Shown: positions 33,199-42,492, numbered from the stretch's first letter. The stretch is 64,000 nucleotides of DNA from Lachnospiraceae bacterium (GCA_017619615.1 JAFZRY010000021.1:62001-126000); one strand, 5' to 3'. The notes: a model not told the origin generated them from the sequence alone. A program made the numbers and translations.

Positions 33199-33228
33199 AC
33201 TGTAGCACAGAGAGGGGGAGAGTGTCAA
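33199..33228 (-). promoter_or_regulatory. Promoter of the pyr operon
   Basis: Minus-strand TTGACA (33223-33228) and TACAGT (33199-33204) with an 18-base spacer; predicted leader of ~120 bases. Confidence 0.6.
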
Positions 33229-33263
33229 ACGGAAATTATGAGAGAAAAGGGGTGGGGGAGTAT

Positions 33264-33366
33264 GGGACTGGGAGCATCCCGCTGCATGAGTATCATTATC
33301 CGCTTGACATGCCGGTTTATTAATGATAGACTAAACACACAATAACTATTTTGAACGATTCCCGTG
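33264..33366 (+). repeat. Duplicated segment, copy 1 (lipoprotein tail plus promoter)
   Basis: Matches 37234-37336 with essentially one mismatch in ~100 bases. In the original the first 60 bases encode the C-terminus GSIPLHEYHYPLDMPVY and stop of the lipoprotein at 35905. Here only that tail remains, so this copy is the relic of a lost or incompletely duplicated gene. Confidence 0.9.
33304..33332 (+). promoter_or_regulatory. Promoter of lipoprotein 33378, inside the relic gene tail
   Basis: TTGACA (33304-33309), 17 bases, TAGACT (33327-33332). The -35 lies in the former codons for Leu-Asp-Met. The identical signal at 37274-37302 precedes the paralogue at 37351. Confidence 0.6.
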
Positions 33367-33377
33367 GGGGGTGAAGA

Positions 33378-34748
33378 ATGAAAAGAATACAGCGATATTT
33401 CTTTGCGATCCTTATCGTGCTGTCCATGATGCTCTTGTCCGCCTGCGGACAGTCCGGCCAACCGACGGACCATGCGGTTCCGCCGGAAGCGACAAATCAA
33501 TCGAATACGACAAACACAACGCAGTCTTCGGACCGGTCTGAAACCGATCCTTCCCACAACACGGCGGAGTTCTCTTCGTCTGCTGTTCCTGCTTCCAATT
33601 CTCCGGTTCCCTCCAACCGGGTATCTGTGAAAAGATATGGCGAATCTTCCATAGTCCAATCAGAAAACGGTATCTACGCCGTTGCTCAAGCGAAAGTCAA
33701 TGACCGTTCAGAAGAAGTTGGTGTATCAAGCAGATACGGAGACTTCGTCTTGTATTGTGATAAAGATTCCGATGAGTTTGTCTTTCTGTGCGGCCGTCCC
33801 GAGTGTCCTCACAATGATGAGAACTGCGATGCATTTTTGGGAAATATTCTCAGACCGATCGGGTATTATAAGGGGCGATTATTCTATGTAACAACACCAG
33901 CACCGACTTCGAATGATACCTTGATGCTGTGTTGTATGGATGCAGACGGCAGGAATAAGCACGAGCTCACGTCGCTGTATTCAAAAGACAATACTGCCGT
34001 AAAAGGGGCCGGCTTTGTCTTCTTCACGGATGGTTATTTTCAGATTGGATTGCAAAGTCTGGATAAAGAGGGAAACATACAGGTAAACCAGCGGTACTGC
34101 AGTCTGGACGATCCTGAAATACCTGTTGATACCGCTATGGAGAAGAAGCATCCCGGTGCAGGCGCCGGAATGATTTCATCCAGCAACGGGAATACTATAT
34201 TGGTTCTCGACTATCTTGAAGGAGATCAGTCCCTTTCGGAACAAGGAACAAAACTATATGAATATGTGTACGCATGGGATCCAGTAAGCAACACGCTGGA
34301 ACCTTTGGGAGATCGGAAAAACCAGGTCAGCGGATATTTTAACGAGACCGGCGGCTATTATATCGAGGATGGCGTGATCCGTCAGTGGAACTACAAGACA
34401 AAAGAAGGCAAAGATCTGTTTGATACGGGTCTTCGCGGGAATCTGATCCTGAACTGTTACCCGGATTGTTTGGTGATATCGGAAACGTGCTCTGTAGAAG
34501 AACAGGCCGACACGATTTCTCTGTGGTTTTATGACTGGGATTATAAGTCTATCGGAGAATGTAAAGTATCCTTTGAAGAAGCCAGATGGTATCCTATCAT
34601 AGTAATGTCAGAGACGGAAAAACGCATCATCCTGGGAGACCCGGTCAGGAACGACCTGCCCATCTGGTACATTGAAAAATCCGACTTCGGCACCGGAACT
34701 ATTATCCTGCACGAATACCATTATCCGGAGATGGATCTGCTGGACTAA
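33378..34748 (+). CDS. Lipoprotein with cysteine-containing beta-propeller-like domain (paralogue 1)
   Basis: 456 residues. Signal peptide and lipobox LSAC (Cys23), a Ser/Thr/Pro linker to ~residue 75, then a large beta-rich domain. The diagnostic stretch is YCDKDSDEFVFLCGRPECPH followed by NDENCDAF, and the end is IEKSDFGTGTIILHEYHYPE. Similar DUF5050-like lipoproteins are multiplied in Clostridia. Repeated WD-like strand patterns suggest a propeller, and the C-G-R-P-x-C-P-H and C-D-A cysteines may bind metal or form disulfides. It shares its promoter and first ~60 codons closely with the gene at 37351. Function unknown. Confidence 0.8.
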   Translation: MKRIQRYFFAILIVLSMMLLSACGQSGQPTDHAVPPEATNQSNTTNTTQSSDRSETDPSHNTAEFSSSAVPASNSPVPSNRVSVKRYGESSIVQSENGIYAVAQAKVNDRSEEVGVSSRYGDFVLYCDKDSDEFVFLCGRPECPHNDENCDAFLGNILRPIGYYKGRLFYVTTPAPTSNDTLMLCCMDADGRNKHELTSLYSKDNTAVKGAGFVFFTDGYFQIGLQSLDKEGNIQVNQRYCSLDDPEIPVDTAMEKKHPGAGAGMISSSNGNTILVLDYLEGDQSLSEQGTKLYEYVYAWDPVSNTLEPLGDRKNQVSGYFNETGGYYIEDGVIRQWNYKTKEGKDLFDTGLRGNLILNCYPDCLVISETCSVEEQADTISLWFYDWDYKSIGECKVSFEEARWYPIIVMSETEKRIILGDPVRNDLPIWYIEKSDFGTGTIILHEYHYPEMDLLD

Positions 34749-34844
34749 ATCCCCGATTCTCATTTTCTGTCCTTCCCTTTTATGTCGAATCTGCTAAACT
34801 GAAAGCGTATCGGAACTCTGACACCCGAACGGAAAGGAGAGCAG

Positions 34845-35879
34845 ATGGAAGCCAGACGCATGGGCGCCTTCATCAAAGCGCTGCGGAAAGAGAAAAATCT
34901 GACGCAGGAGCAGCTGGGAGAGGCGCTCTTTGTTTCCTCCAAAACCGTGTCCCGCTGGGAGACCGGAAACTCTCTGCCGGACCTCATGATGCTGCAGAAT
35001 ATCGCGGACTTCTTCCACGTGGATATCCGGGAACTGATCGACGGGGAGCGCTTTCCGGAAAGCAGCCCGGCTGAAATAGAGACCGTGCGCAAGATGGCGG
35101 AATACAGCCGGAGCAAGGAGAAAAAGATGTCCCGGAAACTGTGGCTGACCTTCGCGCTGATCCTGCTGGCGGTCGGGACCGCGGCGGCGGCGCTGATCCT
35201 GAAAAACCGCCGGGATGAACTGGACCGGAAACAGGAATGCTGGTTCACCGGCGATGTGATCGGTTATTTCCCCGCCGGGGAGGACCGCACGGAGATCCGC
35301 CTGCTCTGCGACAGCATCCGGATCGTCCGGCTCCTGATCGGCCCGCAAACGCAGATCGAAGAGCGGATACAGCCGCGTATCGGCGCGCAGGAGACCGGCC
35401 TCGGCCTCAAAGTGTTCTGCGTTTACACGGCGCGCGAGGAAAATGCGGCGAAGAAAAAAGGCGAAGAATATGTTTATCCGGCCGTTTCCGCCGCCCTTAT
35501 GACGGTGGAAGACGCCCTGTCGCTGGCCTCTCCGGGAACCCTTTTCACAGCCAGTACTTTCGATCCTCAGGAAACGTCAGGGCAGTATCCTTCCGGACCC
35601 GGGGCTCCTTCTGCAGCCTATTCCTGCCACTTGGACGGAGACTCACGGCTGGTGACTGCAGACATGAAGTACGGCGGCAATAAAACGGTCAGCGTCTCCG
35701 TTGCCGCCAAAAAACTGATTACCGGCTCTTCGCGCCTCTACTACAGTTCCGAATCGTTCACGGACACCGGAACGGCAAGAGTTCAGATATCGACGCCGGG
35801 CTCCACCATCATCATTGTTTCAGCAACTGCGGAATACAGGATCATGGGGAACAAAGTGGCGGAACTTACGGTCATGTAA
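34845..35879 (+). CDS. Membrane-bound XRE regulator with extracytoplasmic domain
   Basis: 344 residues. The N-terminal XRE helix-turn-helix (residues ~6-62; FIKALRKEKNLTQEQLGEAL, then SSKTVSRWETGNSLPD) is followed by a charged stretch, one membrane helix (LWLTFALILLAVGTAAAALI, ~100-119) and a ~220-residue outer domain of mixed strands. A DNA-binding head joined directly to an outer sensor makes this a one-component signalling protein. It lies between two members of the lipoprotein family and ahead of the third, so these are its likely targets. AAAGGAGAGCAG precedes the ATG. Confidence 0.8.
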   Translation: MEARRMGAFIKALRKEKNLTQEQLGEALFVSSKTVSRWETGNSLPDLMMLQNIADFFHVDIRELIDGERFPESSPAEIETVRKMAEYSRSKEKKMSRKLWLTFALILLAVGTAAAALILKNRRDELDRKQECWFTGDVIGYFPAGEDRTEIRLLCDSIRIVRLLIGPQTQIEERIQPRIGAQETGLGLKVFCVYTAREENAAKKKGEEYVYPAVSAALMTVEDALSLASPGTLFTASTFDPQETSGQYPSGPGAPSAAYSCHLDGDSRLVTADMKYGGNKTVSVSVAAKKLITGSSRLYYSSESFTDTGTARVQISTPGSTIIIVSATAEYRIMGNKVAELTVM

Positions 35880-35904
35880 GACCGGATGAGTAAAGGAGGC
35901 GGTC

Positions 35905-37293
35905 ATGAAAAACAGAAAACGGTATTTGACGGGAATCATTCTTGCAGCGGTTTTGCTGTGCACATCTTGCGGAAAAGCGCCTAACGAGAGCGCAGTACCG
36001 GGTGAAACGACATCCGTCCCCGGGACTTCCGCGCCTGCACCGGCGACGGAGCCGGAGAGCACTGCAGTCCCGACAGACACGGAAAGCACGTCAGTCCCGG
36101 CGGACACGGAAACAGCGCCGGGATCTGCCACAGCCGGCCTCCCCGTCAACCCGCTCATCCCGGCCCAACGGATCTCCGTTTACCGTAACGGCCTCAACCA
36201 GAACTTTCACCTGTCCGAAACCGGTATTTACTGTCTGTCAGAAGAAAAAGCAGGCGTCTTTATTCTGTACTGCGACGCGGATTCCGACGAATTCATCAAA
36301 GTGTGCGGCCGGCCGGACTGCCTGCACCATGACGAGACCTGCGACGCGTTCCTGGACGATACGATGATCCCTTCCATGGGCTACTATAACGGAAAGATCT
36401 ATTACATCAAAGGCCGCGAAGAGATCATCTCCTCCACCCCCGGAGAAACGGCAAAACTGACGCCCCACACCCTGATGCGGATGGACGCGGACGGCAGGAA
36501 CAAACAAGAGCTGACTTATTGTTATGAAGAAGGGGAAGACTATGCCGGATGGGCTTCCGTCGGGTATTCCAACGGGATCGTGGAGTGCTGCTTTTCCTCC
36601 GTCGGGGCAGACGGACAGGTCGTATCTACGCGGATGTTCACGCGCCTGGAAGATCCCGGATATTTTATCCCCTCAGCCATCAATTCGGAACTGCCTTCCG
36701 AATTGCGGGAGCCGTACGGAGGGATCTACAGCGGCGCTGAGGGACGGATCCTTCTGTCGGGCGGCCCGGATGAAGAAAAAGAGAAGCTCTATCTATGGGA
36801 TTATGACGGGAACAGCGTCAGCCTGATAGGGAATAAACCGATGGGGCCGGGGACCTTTACGGCCGGGACCGGCTACTATATGGACGGCGGCACCGTCATG
36901 CAGTGGGATTACGAAAAGCAGGAAGGAACGCCGCTGTTCGACACGGGCTTTGAGGCCCCGCTGGCACTGGCCGCATTTCCGGACTGTTTCGCGGTCTATG
37001 ATAACCGGGGAGTCGTCATGCCGGGAGAGCCGGACGTGACTTCCGCCGCGGTCCGTTTTTACAGCTGGGATTTTGAACAGCTGGGTGAATGCGAACTGCA
37101 GCTGGGGGAGCGGAGCGGGGGCATCCGCCTTTACGGAAATTACGTGTTCGGGGAGACTGAGACCCGGATCCTGCTGGTCAAAGACGCGCTGAACAGCCTG
37201 CTGCCGGATTATTATATTGAAAAAGCCGATTTCGGGACCGGGAGCATCCCGCTGCATGAGTATCATTATCCGCTTGACATGCCGGTTTATTAA
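35905..37293 (+). CDS. Lipoprotein with cysteine-containing beta-propeller-like domain (paralogue 2)
   Basis: 462 residues. Lipobox CTSC (Cys22), a Thr/Ser/Pro/Glu linker, then the same domain as at 33378: YCDADSDEFIKVCGRPDCLH followed by HDETCDAFLD, and the end IEKADFGTGSIPLHEYHYP. It is more diverged from the other two than they are from each other. Its last codons contain the promoter of the next lipoprotein. It follows the XRE gene by 25 bases with AAAGGAGG. Confidence 0.8.
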   Translation: MKNRKRYLTGIILAAVLLCTSCGKAPNESAVPGETTSVPGTSAPAPATEPESTAVPTDTESTSVPADTETAPGSATAGLPVNPLIPAQRISVYRNGLNQNFHLSETGIYCLSEEKAGVFILYCDADSDEFIKVCGRPDCLHHDETCDAFLDDTMIPSMGYYNGKIYYIKGREEIISSTPGETAKLTPHTLMRMDADGRNKQELTYCYEEGEDYAGWASVGYSNGIVECCFSSVGADGQVVSTRMFTRLEDPGYFIPSAINSELPSELREPYGGIYSGAEGRILLSGGPDEEKEKLYLWDYDGNSVSLIGNKPMGPGTFTAGTGYYMDGGTVMQWDYEKQEGTPLFDTGFEAPLALAAFPDCFAVYDNRGVVMPGEPDVTSAAVRFYSWDFEQLGECELQLGERSGGIRLYGNYVFGETETRILLVKDALNSLLPDYYIEKADFGTGSIPLHEYHYPLDMPVY

Positions 37294-37336
37294 TGATAGA
37301 CTAAACACACAATAACTATTTTGAACGATTCCCGTG
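37234..37336 (+). repeat. Duplicated segment, copy 2 (3' end of lipoprotein 35905 plus downstream promoter)
   Basis: Intact source of the segment repeated at 33264-33366, offset exactly 3970 bases. The similarity continues into the signal peptide codons of the following lipoprotein. Confidence 0.9.
37274..37302 (+). promoter_or_regulatory. Promoter of lipoprotein 37351
   Basis: TTGACA (37274-37279), 17 bases, TAGACT (37297-37302), located in the last codons of the preceding gene. Confidence 0.6.
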
Positions 37337-37350
37337 AGGGGGGGTGAAGA

Positions 37351-38730
37351 ATGAAAAGAATACAGCATTATTTCCTTGCGATCCTTATCGTGCTGTCCAT
37401 GATGCTTCTTTCTGCCTGCGGACAGTCCGGCCAACCGACGGACCCTTCGATTCCGTCGGAAACGACAGACCAATCGATCCCGACAAAGTCTTCGGACCGG
37501 TCTGAAACCGATCCTTCTCACAGCACTACGGAATCCTCAGAATCCTCCGCGTCCCCTGAATCCCCTTCGTCTTCCGCTTCCCCGTCTGCCGCTTCCCCGA
37601 TCCCGGACCGCCGTATCGGCGTGGTCAGAACGGGAGATTACATCACTCAGACGGAACAGGGGATATACACGGTAGTTACGGAAAAAGTAACGGAATCCGG
37701 CTACGGCTATATGACCTTCGTCCTGTACTGTGATCATAATTCTGATGAATTTGTAAAGCTTTGCGGAAGAGTGGACTGTCCGCACAACACGGCGGAGTGT
37801 GACGCGTGTCTGGGCCGCTGTGTTCCTTTACTGGGGTATTTTAACGATCACCTGTATTATATCCAACAAAGAAATCAGGCAAACGCGGCCACGAATGCTC
37901 TCTGCCGCATGGACCCGGATGGGCGCAATAAAACTACCGTTCTTTCTCTCTTCCCCGACTCTCAGGAAGGGAAGCAAAACATCGGAATGGCGGACCCGGA
38001 GTTCTTTAACGGATACTTTAAGGTTGGACTTCAAAAACTGAATGAAGACGGTATAGTAAAGTACGAGATATACTATTGCAGTCTGGATGATCCGTCCTCT
38101 CTGAAACCTACGGCTCTGGAACTGAAGCATCCCATGTCGGAACTGCAGAGCATCCAGTTCAGCAATGGCGACAGTATACTGGTCGGAGACCAGTTTGACG
38201 GGGACCAGACAAAAGACGATCAGGGAGTGCTGATCTATGAATTCCTTTATGCGTGGGATCCTGCTTCCAATAACCTGGAACCGGTAGGAGACAGAAAAAC
38301 GGACGGAGGCGGATATTATGACCGATCCGGCGGGTATCTGATAGAAGAAGGCAAGATCTGCCGCTGGCATTATGAAGACCGCACGGCAGAACCTGTGTTT
38401 GACACGGGCCTGGAAGGAAACTTGTTCCTCTATTGCTATCCGGACTGCCTCGTCGTTTCGGAATCCCGGGCAGCGGATGAGGAAGAGACCGATACGGTGT
38501 CCCTGTGGTTCTATGACTGGGACTTTAACAGTCTGGGAGAATGCCGCGTCGTATTCGACAGAGCCAGCTGGTATCCGTCCGTCATCGTGGGAGAGACGGA
38601 AAACAGGATCATTCTGGGAGATCCGTTCCGGATCGATTATCCCCTGTGGTACATCGAAAAATCCGACTTCGGCACCGGAAACATCGCCCTGCACGAATAC
38701 CATTATCCGGAGATGGATCTGCTGGAGTGA
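37351..38730 (+). CDS. Lipoprotein with cysteine-containing beta-propeller-like domain (paralogue 3)
   Basis: 459 residues. Lipobox LSAC and an N-terminus almost identical to the gene at 33378, then a Ser-rich linker. The core has YCDHNSDEFVKLCGRVDCPH followed by NTAECDACLG. The C-terminal IEKSDFGTGNIALHEYHYPE is shared with paralogue 1. The pair clearly arose by duplication of the lipoprotein with its promoter. The ABC exporter ATPase begins 35 bases after its stop. Confidence 0.8.
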   Translation: MKRIQHYFLAILIVLSMMLLSACGQSGQPTDPSIPSETTDQSIPTKSSDRSETDPSHSTTESSESSASPESPSSSASPSAASPIPDRRIGVVRTGDYITQTEQGIYTVVTEKVTESGYGYMTFVLYCDHNSDEFVKLCGRVDCPHNTAECDACLGRCVPLLGYFNDHLYYIQQRNQANAATNALCRMDPDGRNKTTVLSLFPDSQEGKQNIGMADPEFFNGYFKVGLQKLNEDGIVKYEIYYCSLDDPSSLKPTALELKHPMSELQSIQFSNGDSILVGDQFDGDQTKDDQGVLIYEFLYAWDPASNNLEPVGDRKTDGGGYYDRSGGYLIEEGKICRWHYEDRTAEPVFDTGLEGNLFLYCYPDCLVVSESRAADEEETDTVSLWFYDWDFNSLGECRVVFDRASWYPSVIVGETENRIILGDPFRIDYPLWYIEKSDFGTGNIALHEYHYPEMDLLE

Positions 38731-38764
38731 CACCGTCCGCATAGACTTTTAGGGAAAACGACTG

Positions 38765-39481
38765 ATGGAACTTGTAATTCGAGATCTTACCAAACGCTAC
38801 GGGGAAAAGCTGGCGCTGGACAGCTTTTCCTACTCCTTTACGCCCGGGATCTACGGCATCCTCGGCGCGAACGGCGCAGGCAAAACTACCCTGATGAACC
38901 TCATCACGGACAACGTGAAGCGGGATCAGGGCGAGATCCTGCTGGACGGGAAGGAGATCCTGACGCTGGGAGCCGCTTACCGCGCCCTGCTGGGCTACAT
39001 GCCGCAGCAGCAGGGGATGTATCCGGACTTTTCCGCGCGGGAGTTCCTGCTGTACATGGCGGAGTTGAAAGGGCTGCCGCGGAAACAGGCGGCGGAGCAG
39101 ATCGGGGAGTTGCTGCGCGTGACGGGACTGTCCGATGTGGCGCATAAACGGCTGGGCGGTTTTTCCGGCGGGATGAAGCAGCGGGCGCTGCTGTGTCAGG
39201 CGCTGCTGGGGGATCCGAAGATCCTGATCCTGGATGAGCCCAGCGCGGGGCTGGATCCAAAGGAGAGGCTGCGGATCCGGCAGTATATCGCGGAACTGGC
39301 GCAGGACCGGATCGTGTTTTTGACGACGCATATCGTGAGCGATATCGAATCCATCGCCAAAGACGTTCTGCTGATGAAGGCCGGCCGCGTCCTGACGCAC
39401 GGGGCGCCGGAAGAACTGCTGCGGCGGTATGAGGCGGCGGATCTGGAAGAGGTGTATTTGAAACTGCTGGGAGATGATTGA
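38765..39481 (+). CDS. ABC transporter ATP-binding protein
   Basis: 238 residues: Walker A GANGAGKTTLM (~37-47), Q-loop MPQQQGMYPD, signature FSGGMKQRALLCQALLG, Walker B ILILDEPSAGLDP and switch His in LTTHIVSDIE. This is the exporter-type (ABC-2) class. Its stop overlaps the start of the permease gene by 8 bases. Placed behind the lipoprotein cluster, it may export or handle a substrate linked to them. Confidence 0.93.
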   Translation: MELVIRDLTKRYGEKLALDSFSYSFTPGIYGILGANGAGKTTLMNLITDNVKRDQGEILLDGKEILTLGAAYRALLGYMPQQQGMYPDFSAREFLLYMAELKGLPRKQAAEQIGELLRVTGLSDVAHKRLGGFSGGMKQRALLCQALLGDPKILILDEPSAGLDPKERLRIRQYIAELAQDRIVFLTTHIVSDIESIAKDVLLMKAGRVLTHGAPEELLRRYEAADLEEVYLKLLGDD

Positions 39482-41630
39482 GGTGGAAGCGCGGCGCACG
39501 GTGTTTTCCGGACAATTCTGGGCGGTGCTGGGGCTTTTGCTGACGGTCACCCTGGCGTTCTTTTTGTATGCACGCTCCGTGAAAACGGGGGGCCTGACGG
39601 AGTACAGCCGACGGTACGACGAGGCGGTGCGGAAGTTCGCGCCGATGAGTTCGGAGGAGGCGATGGCTGACATCGAGGAGTATCGGGCCTTTTCGGAGGC
39701 GCAGTACTTTGAAACCCCGGGCTGGATGCAGGCGCCGGGCCGATGGGAAGAAAAACTGATCTATGATCAGATGGAAAAGCAGGTAAAGTACCGGGATTAT
39801 TATCCGCGGTATCTGGAGAAGATCCGGCGGGAAGCAAAGCAGCAGCAGAGCATCAGCATTTTTGCGAAGCCGGGGACCGTGGCGTACGAGAATACGCAGA
39901 AGACGGCGCGGGAGTTCGCCGCCATGAATGCGGACGGGCTGGACATCGGGCACGATCTCGCGGTGACGGCGGTGTTTGACGACCGGCTGGTCGATTTTGC
40001 CATCCTTATCCTGCTGGGCTTTGTCTGCGCGATGTTCCTGGCAGAGAGAAAGCGCGGTCTGTGGGACATGGTGCATGCCTCGAAAGGCGGCCGGATGCGG
40101 CTGGCGGTGAAAAGGGCCGGGATCCTGCTGGCGGCGTCCTGGATCGGGACTGCGGTGCTTGTGGGCGGGCGGATCCTGGCATCCGGGATCCTGTATAACG
40201 GTCTGGGAGAATGGGGGCGGAAGCTCCAATCTATCGAGTTTTTCTATAACGTCCCGTATGCAATGACGGTCGGGCAGTTCTGGCTGTTTTACATGGCGGT
40301 CAAGGCGATGGGCAGTTTTATGATCGCCCTGCTGCTGTGGCTGATCCTGTCGTCTTTCTCGCAGTTGAGCCTGGCGGTGGTCGCAGCGGCCGTCGTGCTG
40401 GGGGCTGAATACGGCCTGACCTTCCTGGTTCCCTCGTCCGCGCTGGTGCTGCTGCGCTATGTGAACATCTTCAGTTTTGTCAGTTATATCAACGTTTTTG
40501 TCACATATCTGAATCTTCCCGTTTTCGGCGGTCTGATCACCGGGTCCCGGCTGGTGCTGGCGATCCTGCTGCCGCTGTGCGCCGTTTTTCTGGGCGGAAA
40601 TCTGCTGATCGCGCAGAAGAAATACCCGGTGACCCGTACGAACCGGATCCTGGGATGGGCGGACGGACTGGCTAAGTCGGCGGAACGGTTCCGGCGGGGC
40701 CATTCGCTGTTTGCCTGGGAAGGCCGCAAACTGATGATCAAACGCCTGGGGATCCTGGTCCTGGCCGCAATGCTGATCTGGTCCTGGCGGGCGGAAGCGC
40801 CATACCGGCTCTCCACCAATCCCATGCAGGAAGCCCTGGCGGATTTCTACGCCCGCAAATATGCAGGCCCCGCCACGGACGGGGTGCTGCGGGCCATGGA
40901 GGAAGAACTGGCCGGCCTGCAGGCGCCGGAGAATGCGGCGGTGCTGGGAAAGATGATCGCGCAGCTAAAGGCGCAGCCCGAAGGGGCGTGGATCGTCCCA
41001 ACCAAGCCGTATGAAGCGATCTGGAGCAATAATATCGGCAACTATCACCGCTCCACGGCTCTCATCGCCCTGCTGTTCCTGGTGCTGCTCCTTTACCCGC
41101 TGGATCCACAGGAAAAACAGGCGGACATGGAAGTACTGATCCGGACCGCGCCGCGCGGGAGAAAAAGCCTTTGGAGAAGAAAAACGGTCTGGTGCGTGCT
41201 GATGGCGGTGCTGGTGTGGCTGGTGGTCTATGGGGCGGAGCTTTGGCATACGGGGAAAGTATACGGCTCCCTGCTGTGCCTGAAAGCGCCGATGAGCGTG
41301 CTGCCTGATTTTGCGGATACAAAAATCAGCCTCGGCGCGGGACTGGCTCTGTACTATGCGCTGAAGCTGATCATTCTGTTGGCGGCGGCCTTTACGATCC
41401 GTTTTCTTTCCGCCCTGACAAAGAGCAATCGCAACGCCCTGCTCCTGAGCCTGCTGGTGATCATCGTCCCGGCGATCCTGGTGACCCTGGGCGTCGATGC
41501 CGTATCCCCGGTATCCTTCCTGAAGCCGCTGGCGACGGTGGAACTGTTCTTCCGGCCGCTGCCGTTTGTGACGGCGGGGACCGCCGGAGCCGCTGCGCTG
41601 GTGATATCCCGCGTGCCACGGGCAGGCTAA
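39474..41630 (+). CDS. ABC-2 type large permease
   Basis: 718 residues, overlapping the ATPase gene by 8 bases. Two similar halves each begin with a membrane helix followed by a ~150-residue outer loop (first half ~45-150, second ~440-530), then several helices, giving about 12 in all. This bipartite design is seen in large bacterial ABC-2 permeases for lipoproteins, peptides or antibiotics. The substrate is unknown. No strong terminator follows; a new promoter begins at 41659. Confidence 0.85.
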   Translation: MIEVEARRTVFSGQFWAVLGLLLTVTLAFFLYARSVKTGGLTEYSRRYDEAVRKFAPMSSEEAMADIEEYRAFSEAQYFETPGWMQAPGRWEEKLIYDQMEKQVKYRDYYPRYLEKIRREAKQQQSISIFAKPGTVAYENTQKTAREFAAMNADGLDIGHDLAVTAVFDDRLVDFAILILLGFVCAMFLAERKRGLWDMVHASKGGRMRLAVKRAGILLAASWIGTAVLVGGRILASGILYNGLGEWGRKLQSIEFFYNVPYAMTVGQFWLFYMAVKAMGSFMIALLLWLILSSFSQLSLAVVAAAVVLGAEYGLTFLVPSSALVLLRYVNIFSFVSYINVFVTYLNLPVFGGLITGSRLVLAILLPLCAVFLGGNLLIAQKKYPVTRTNRILGWADGLAKSAERFRRGHSLFAWEGRKLMIKRLGILVLAAMLIWSWRAEAPYRLSTNPMQEALADFYARKYAGPATDGVLRAMEEELAGLQAPENAAVLGKMIAQLKAQPEGAWIVPTKPYEAIWSNNIGNYHRSTALIALLFLVLLLYPLDPQEKQADMEVLIRTAPRGRKSLWRRKTVWCVLMAVLVWLVVYGAELWHTGKVYGSLLCLKAPMSVLPDFADTKISLGAGLALYYALKLIILLAAAFTIRFLSALTKSNRNALLLSLLVIIVPAILVTLGVDAVSPVSFLKPLATVELFFRPLPFVTAGTAGAAALVISRVPRAG

Positions 41631-41658
41631 GATGGAGAAACGTTCCCATAACCTTCCC

Positions 41659-41687
41659 TTGACGCCGCCCCCTATCTGTGCCATTAT
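41659..41687 (+). promoter_or_regulatory. Promoter of the hydrolase/acyltransferase operon
   Basis: TTGACG (41659-41664) and CATTAT (41682-41687) with a 17-base spacer, 32 bases before ATG 41719. Confidence 0.55.
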
Positions 41688-41718
41688 GGTCTCACCTACC
41701 ACGCACCGGGAGGCGGTT

Positions 41719-42492
41719 ATGTTTTTGCAAAAAGAGATCTGGTTCCGCAACGGAGACAAAAAAATATATAGTCTGTCCTATATCCCGGAGGGGGAAGGCC
41801 CCCGGCCGGTCATCCTGATCTGCCACGGCTTCGGCGGCTCCCACCGGGACAATCTGAATTGCGCGGAGCGGTACGCGGCCGCGGGCTATGCGGTTTGTTC
41901 TTTCGATTTCTGCGGCGGTTCGCCGACGGTGCGGAGCGACGGCGCGACCACGGAGATGTCGCCGATGACCGAACTGGCGGATCTGATGGCGCTGTTCCCG
42001 CAGCTGCTGGCGCAGGATTTTGTGGATCCGGCCGCGGTGTACCTCTGGGGCGAGAGCCTGGGCGGCTTTGTGGCGGCCATGGGCGCTGCGCGGCTGAAAG
42101 GACAGGTGAAGGGCCTGATCCTGCTGTACCCTGCCCTGCGCTATCAGGCGCTGTGCCGCGCGCTGTTCTCGTCGAAGGAGGCGGTGACGGCGACCGTGAA
42201 ATGGGACGTGCCGCTGGGACCGTGCTTTTACCGGGACGTGTGGGACGTGGACCCGTTCGCGGAGATCGGCGCGTATCAGGGGCCGGTGCTGCTGTTCCAC
42301 GGGACGCAGGACGATATCGTCCCGATCAGTGTGTCGGAGCGCGCGCGGACGTGTTATGACGACGTGACCTACCGGACGGTTGAAGGCGCCGGCCACGGGT
42401 TCTTTGGCGAGGTCGGCGAAGAAGTCGACCGGCAGATCGTGGCCTGGCTGAAGGAGCGGACAGGAGGCGCGGATGCTGCAGATATCGGATAA
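41719..42492 (+). CDS. Alpha/beta hydrolase
   Basis: 257 residues from ATG 41719 (GGGAGG upstream). The oxyanion region is ILICHGFGGSHRDN. The nucleophile elbow is WGESLGGFVAA (Ser), with acid HGTQDDIVP (Asp) and base GAGHGFFGE (His), so the triad is complete. A cytoplasmic esterase or acyl hydrolase is likely. It overlaps the next hydrolase by 20 bases and starts a four-gene operon. Confidence 0.9.
   Translation: MFLQKEIWFRNGDKKIYSLSYIPEGEGPRPVILICHGFGGSHRDNLNCAERYAAAGYAVCSFDFCGGSPTVRSDGATTEMSPMTELADLMALFPQLLAQDFVDPAAVYLWGESLGGFVAAMGAARLKGQVKGLILLYPALRYQALCRALFSSKEAVTATVKWDVPLGPCFYRDVWDVDPFAEIGAYQGPVLLFHGTQDDIVPISVSERARTCYDDVTYRTVEGAGHGFFGEVGEEVDRQIVAWLKERTGGADAADIG

Larger units (their letters stand above)
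33072..33377. other. 306-bp divergent region: pyr leader and lipoprotein promoter with duplicated segment
   Basis: The left part is the pyr leader (promoter, dyad, terminator). The right part (33264-33366) is a near-exact copy of 37234-37336, including the last codons of a lipoprotein gene. Confidence 0.8.

Noticed and set aside
38904..40703. 599-codon minus-strand frame opposite the ABC transporter
   Set aside because: Composition (Arg/Pro/His/Gln-rich) and overlap with ABC signature motifs show it is a shadow.
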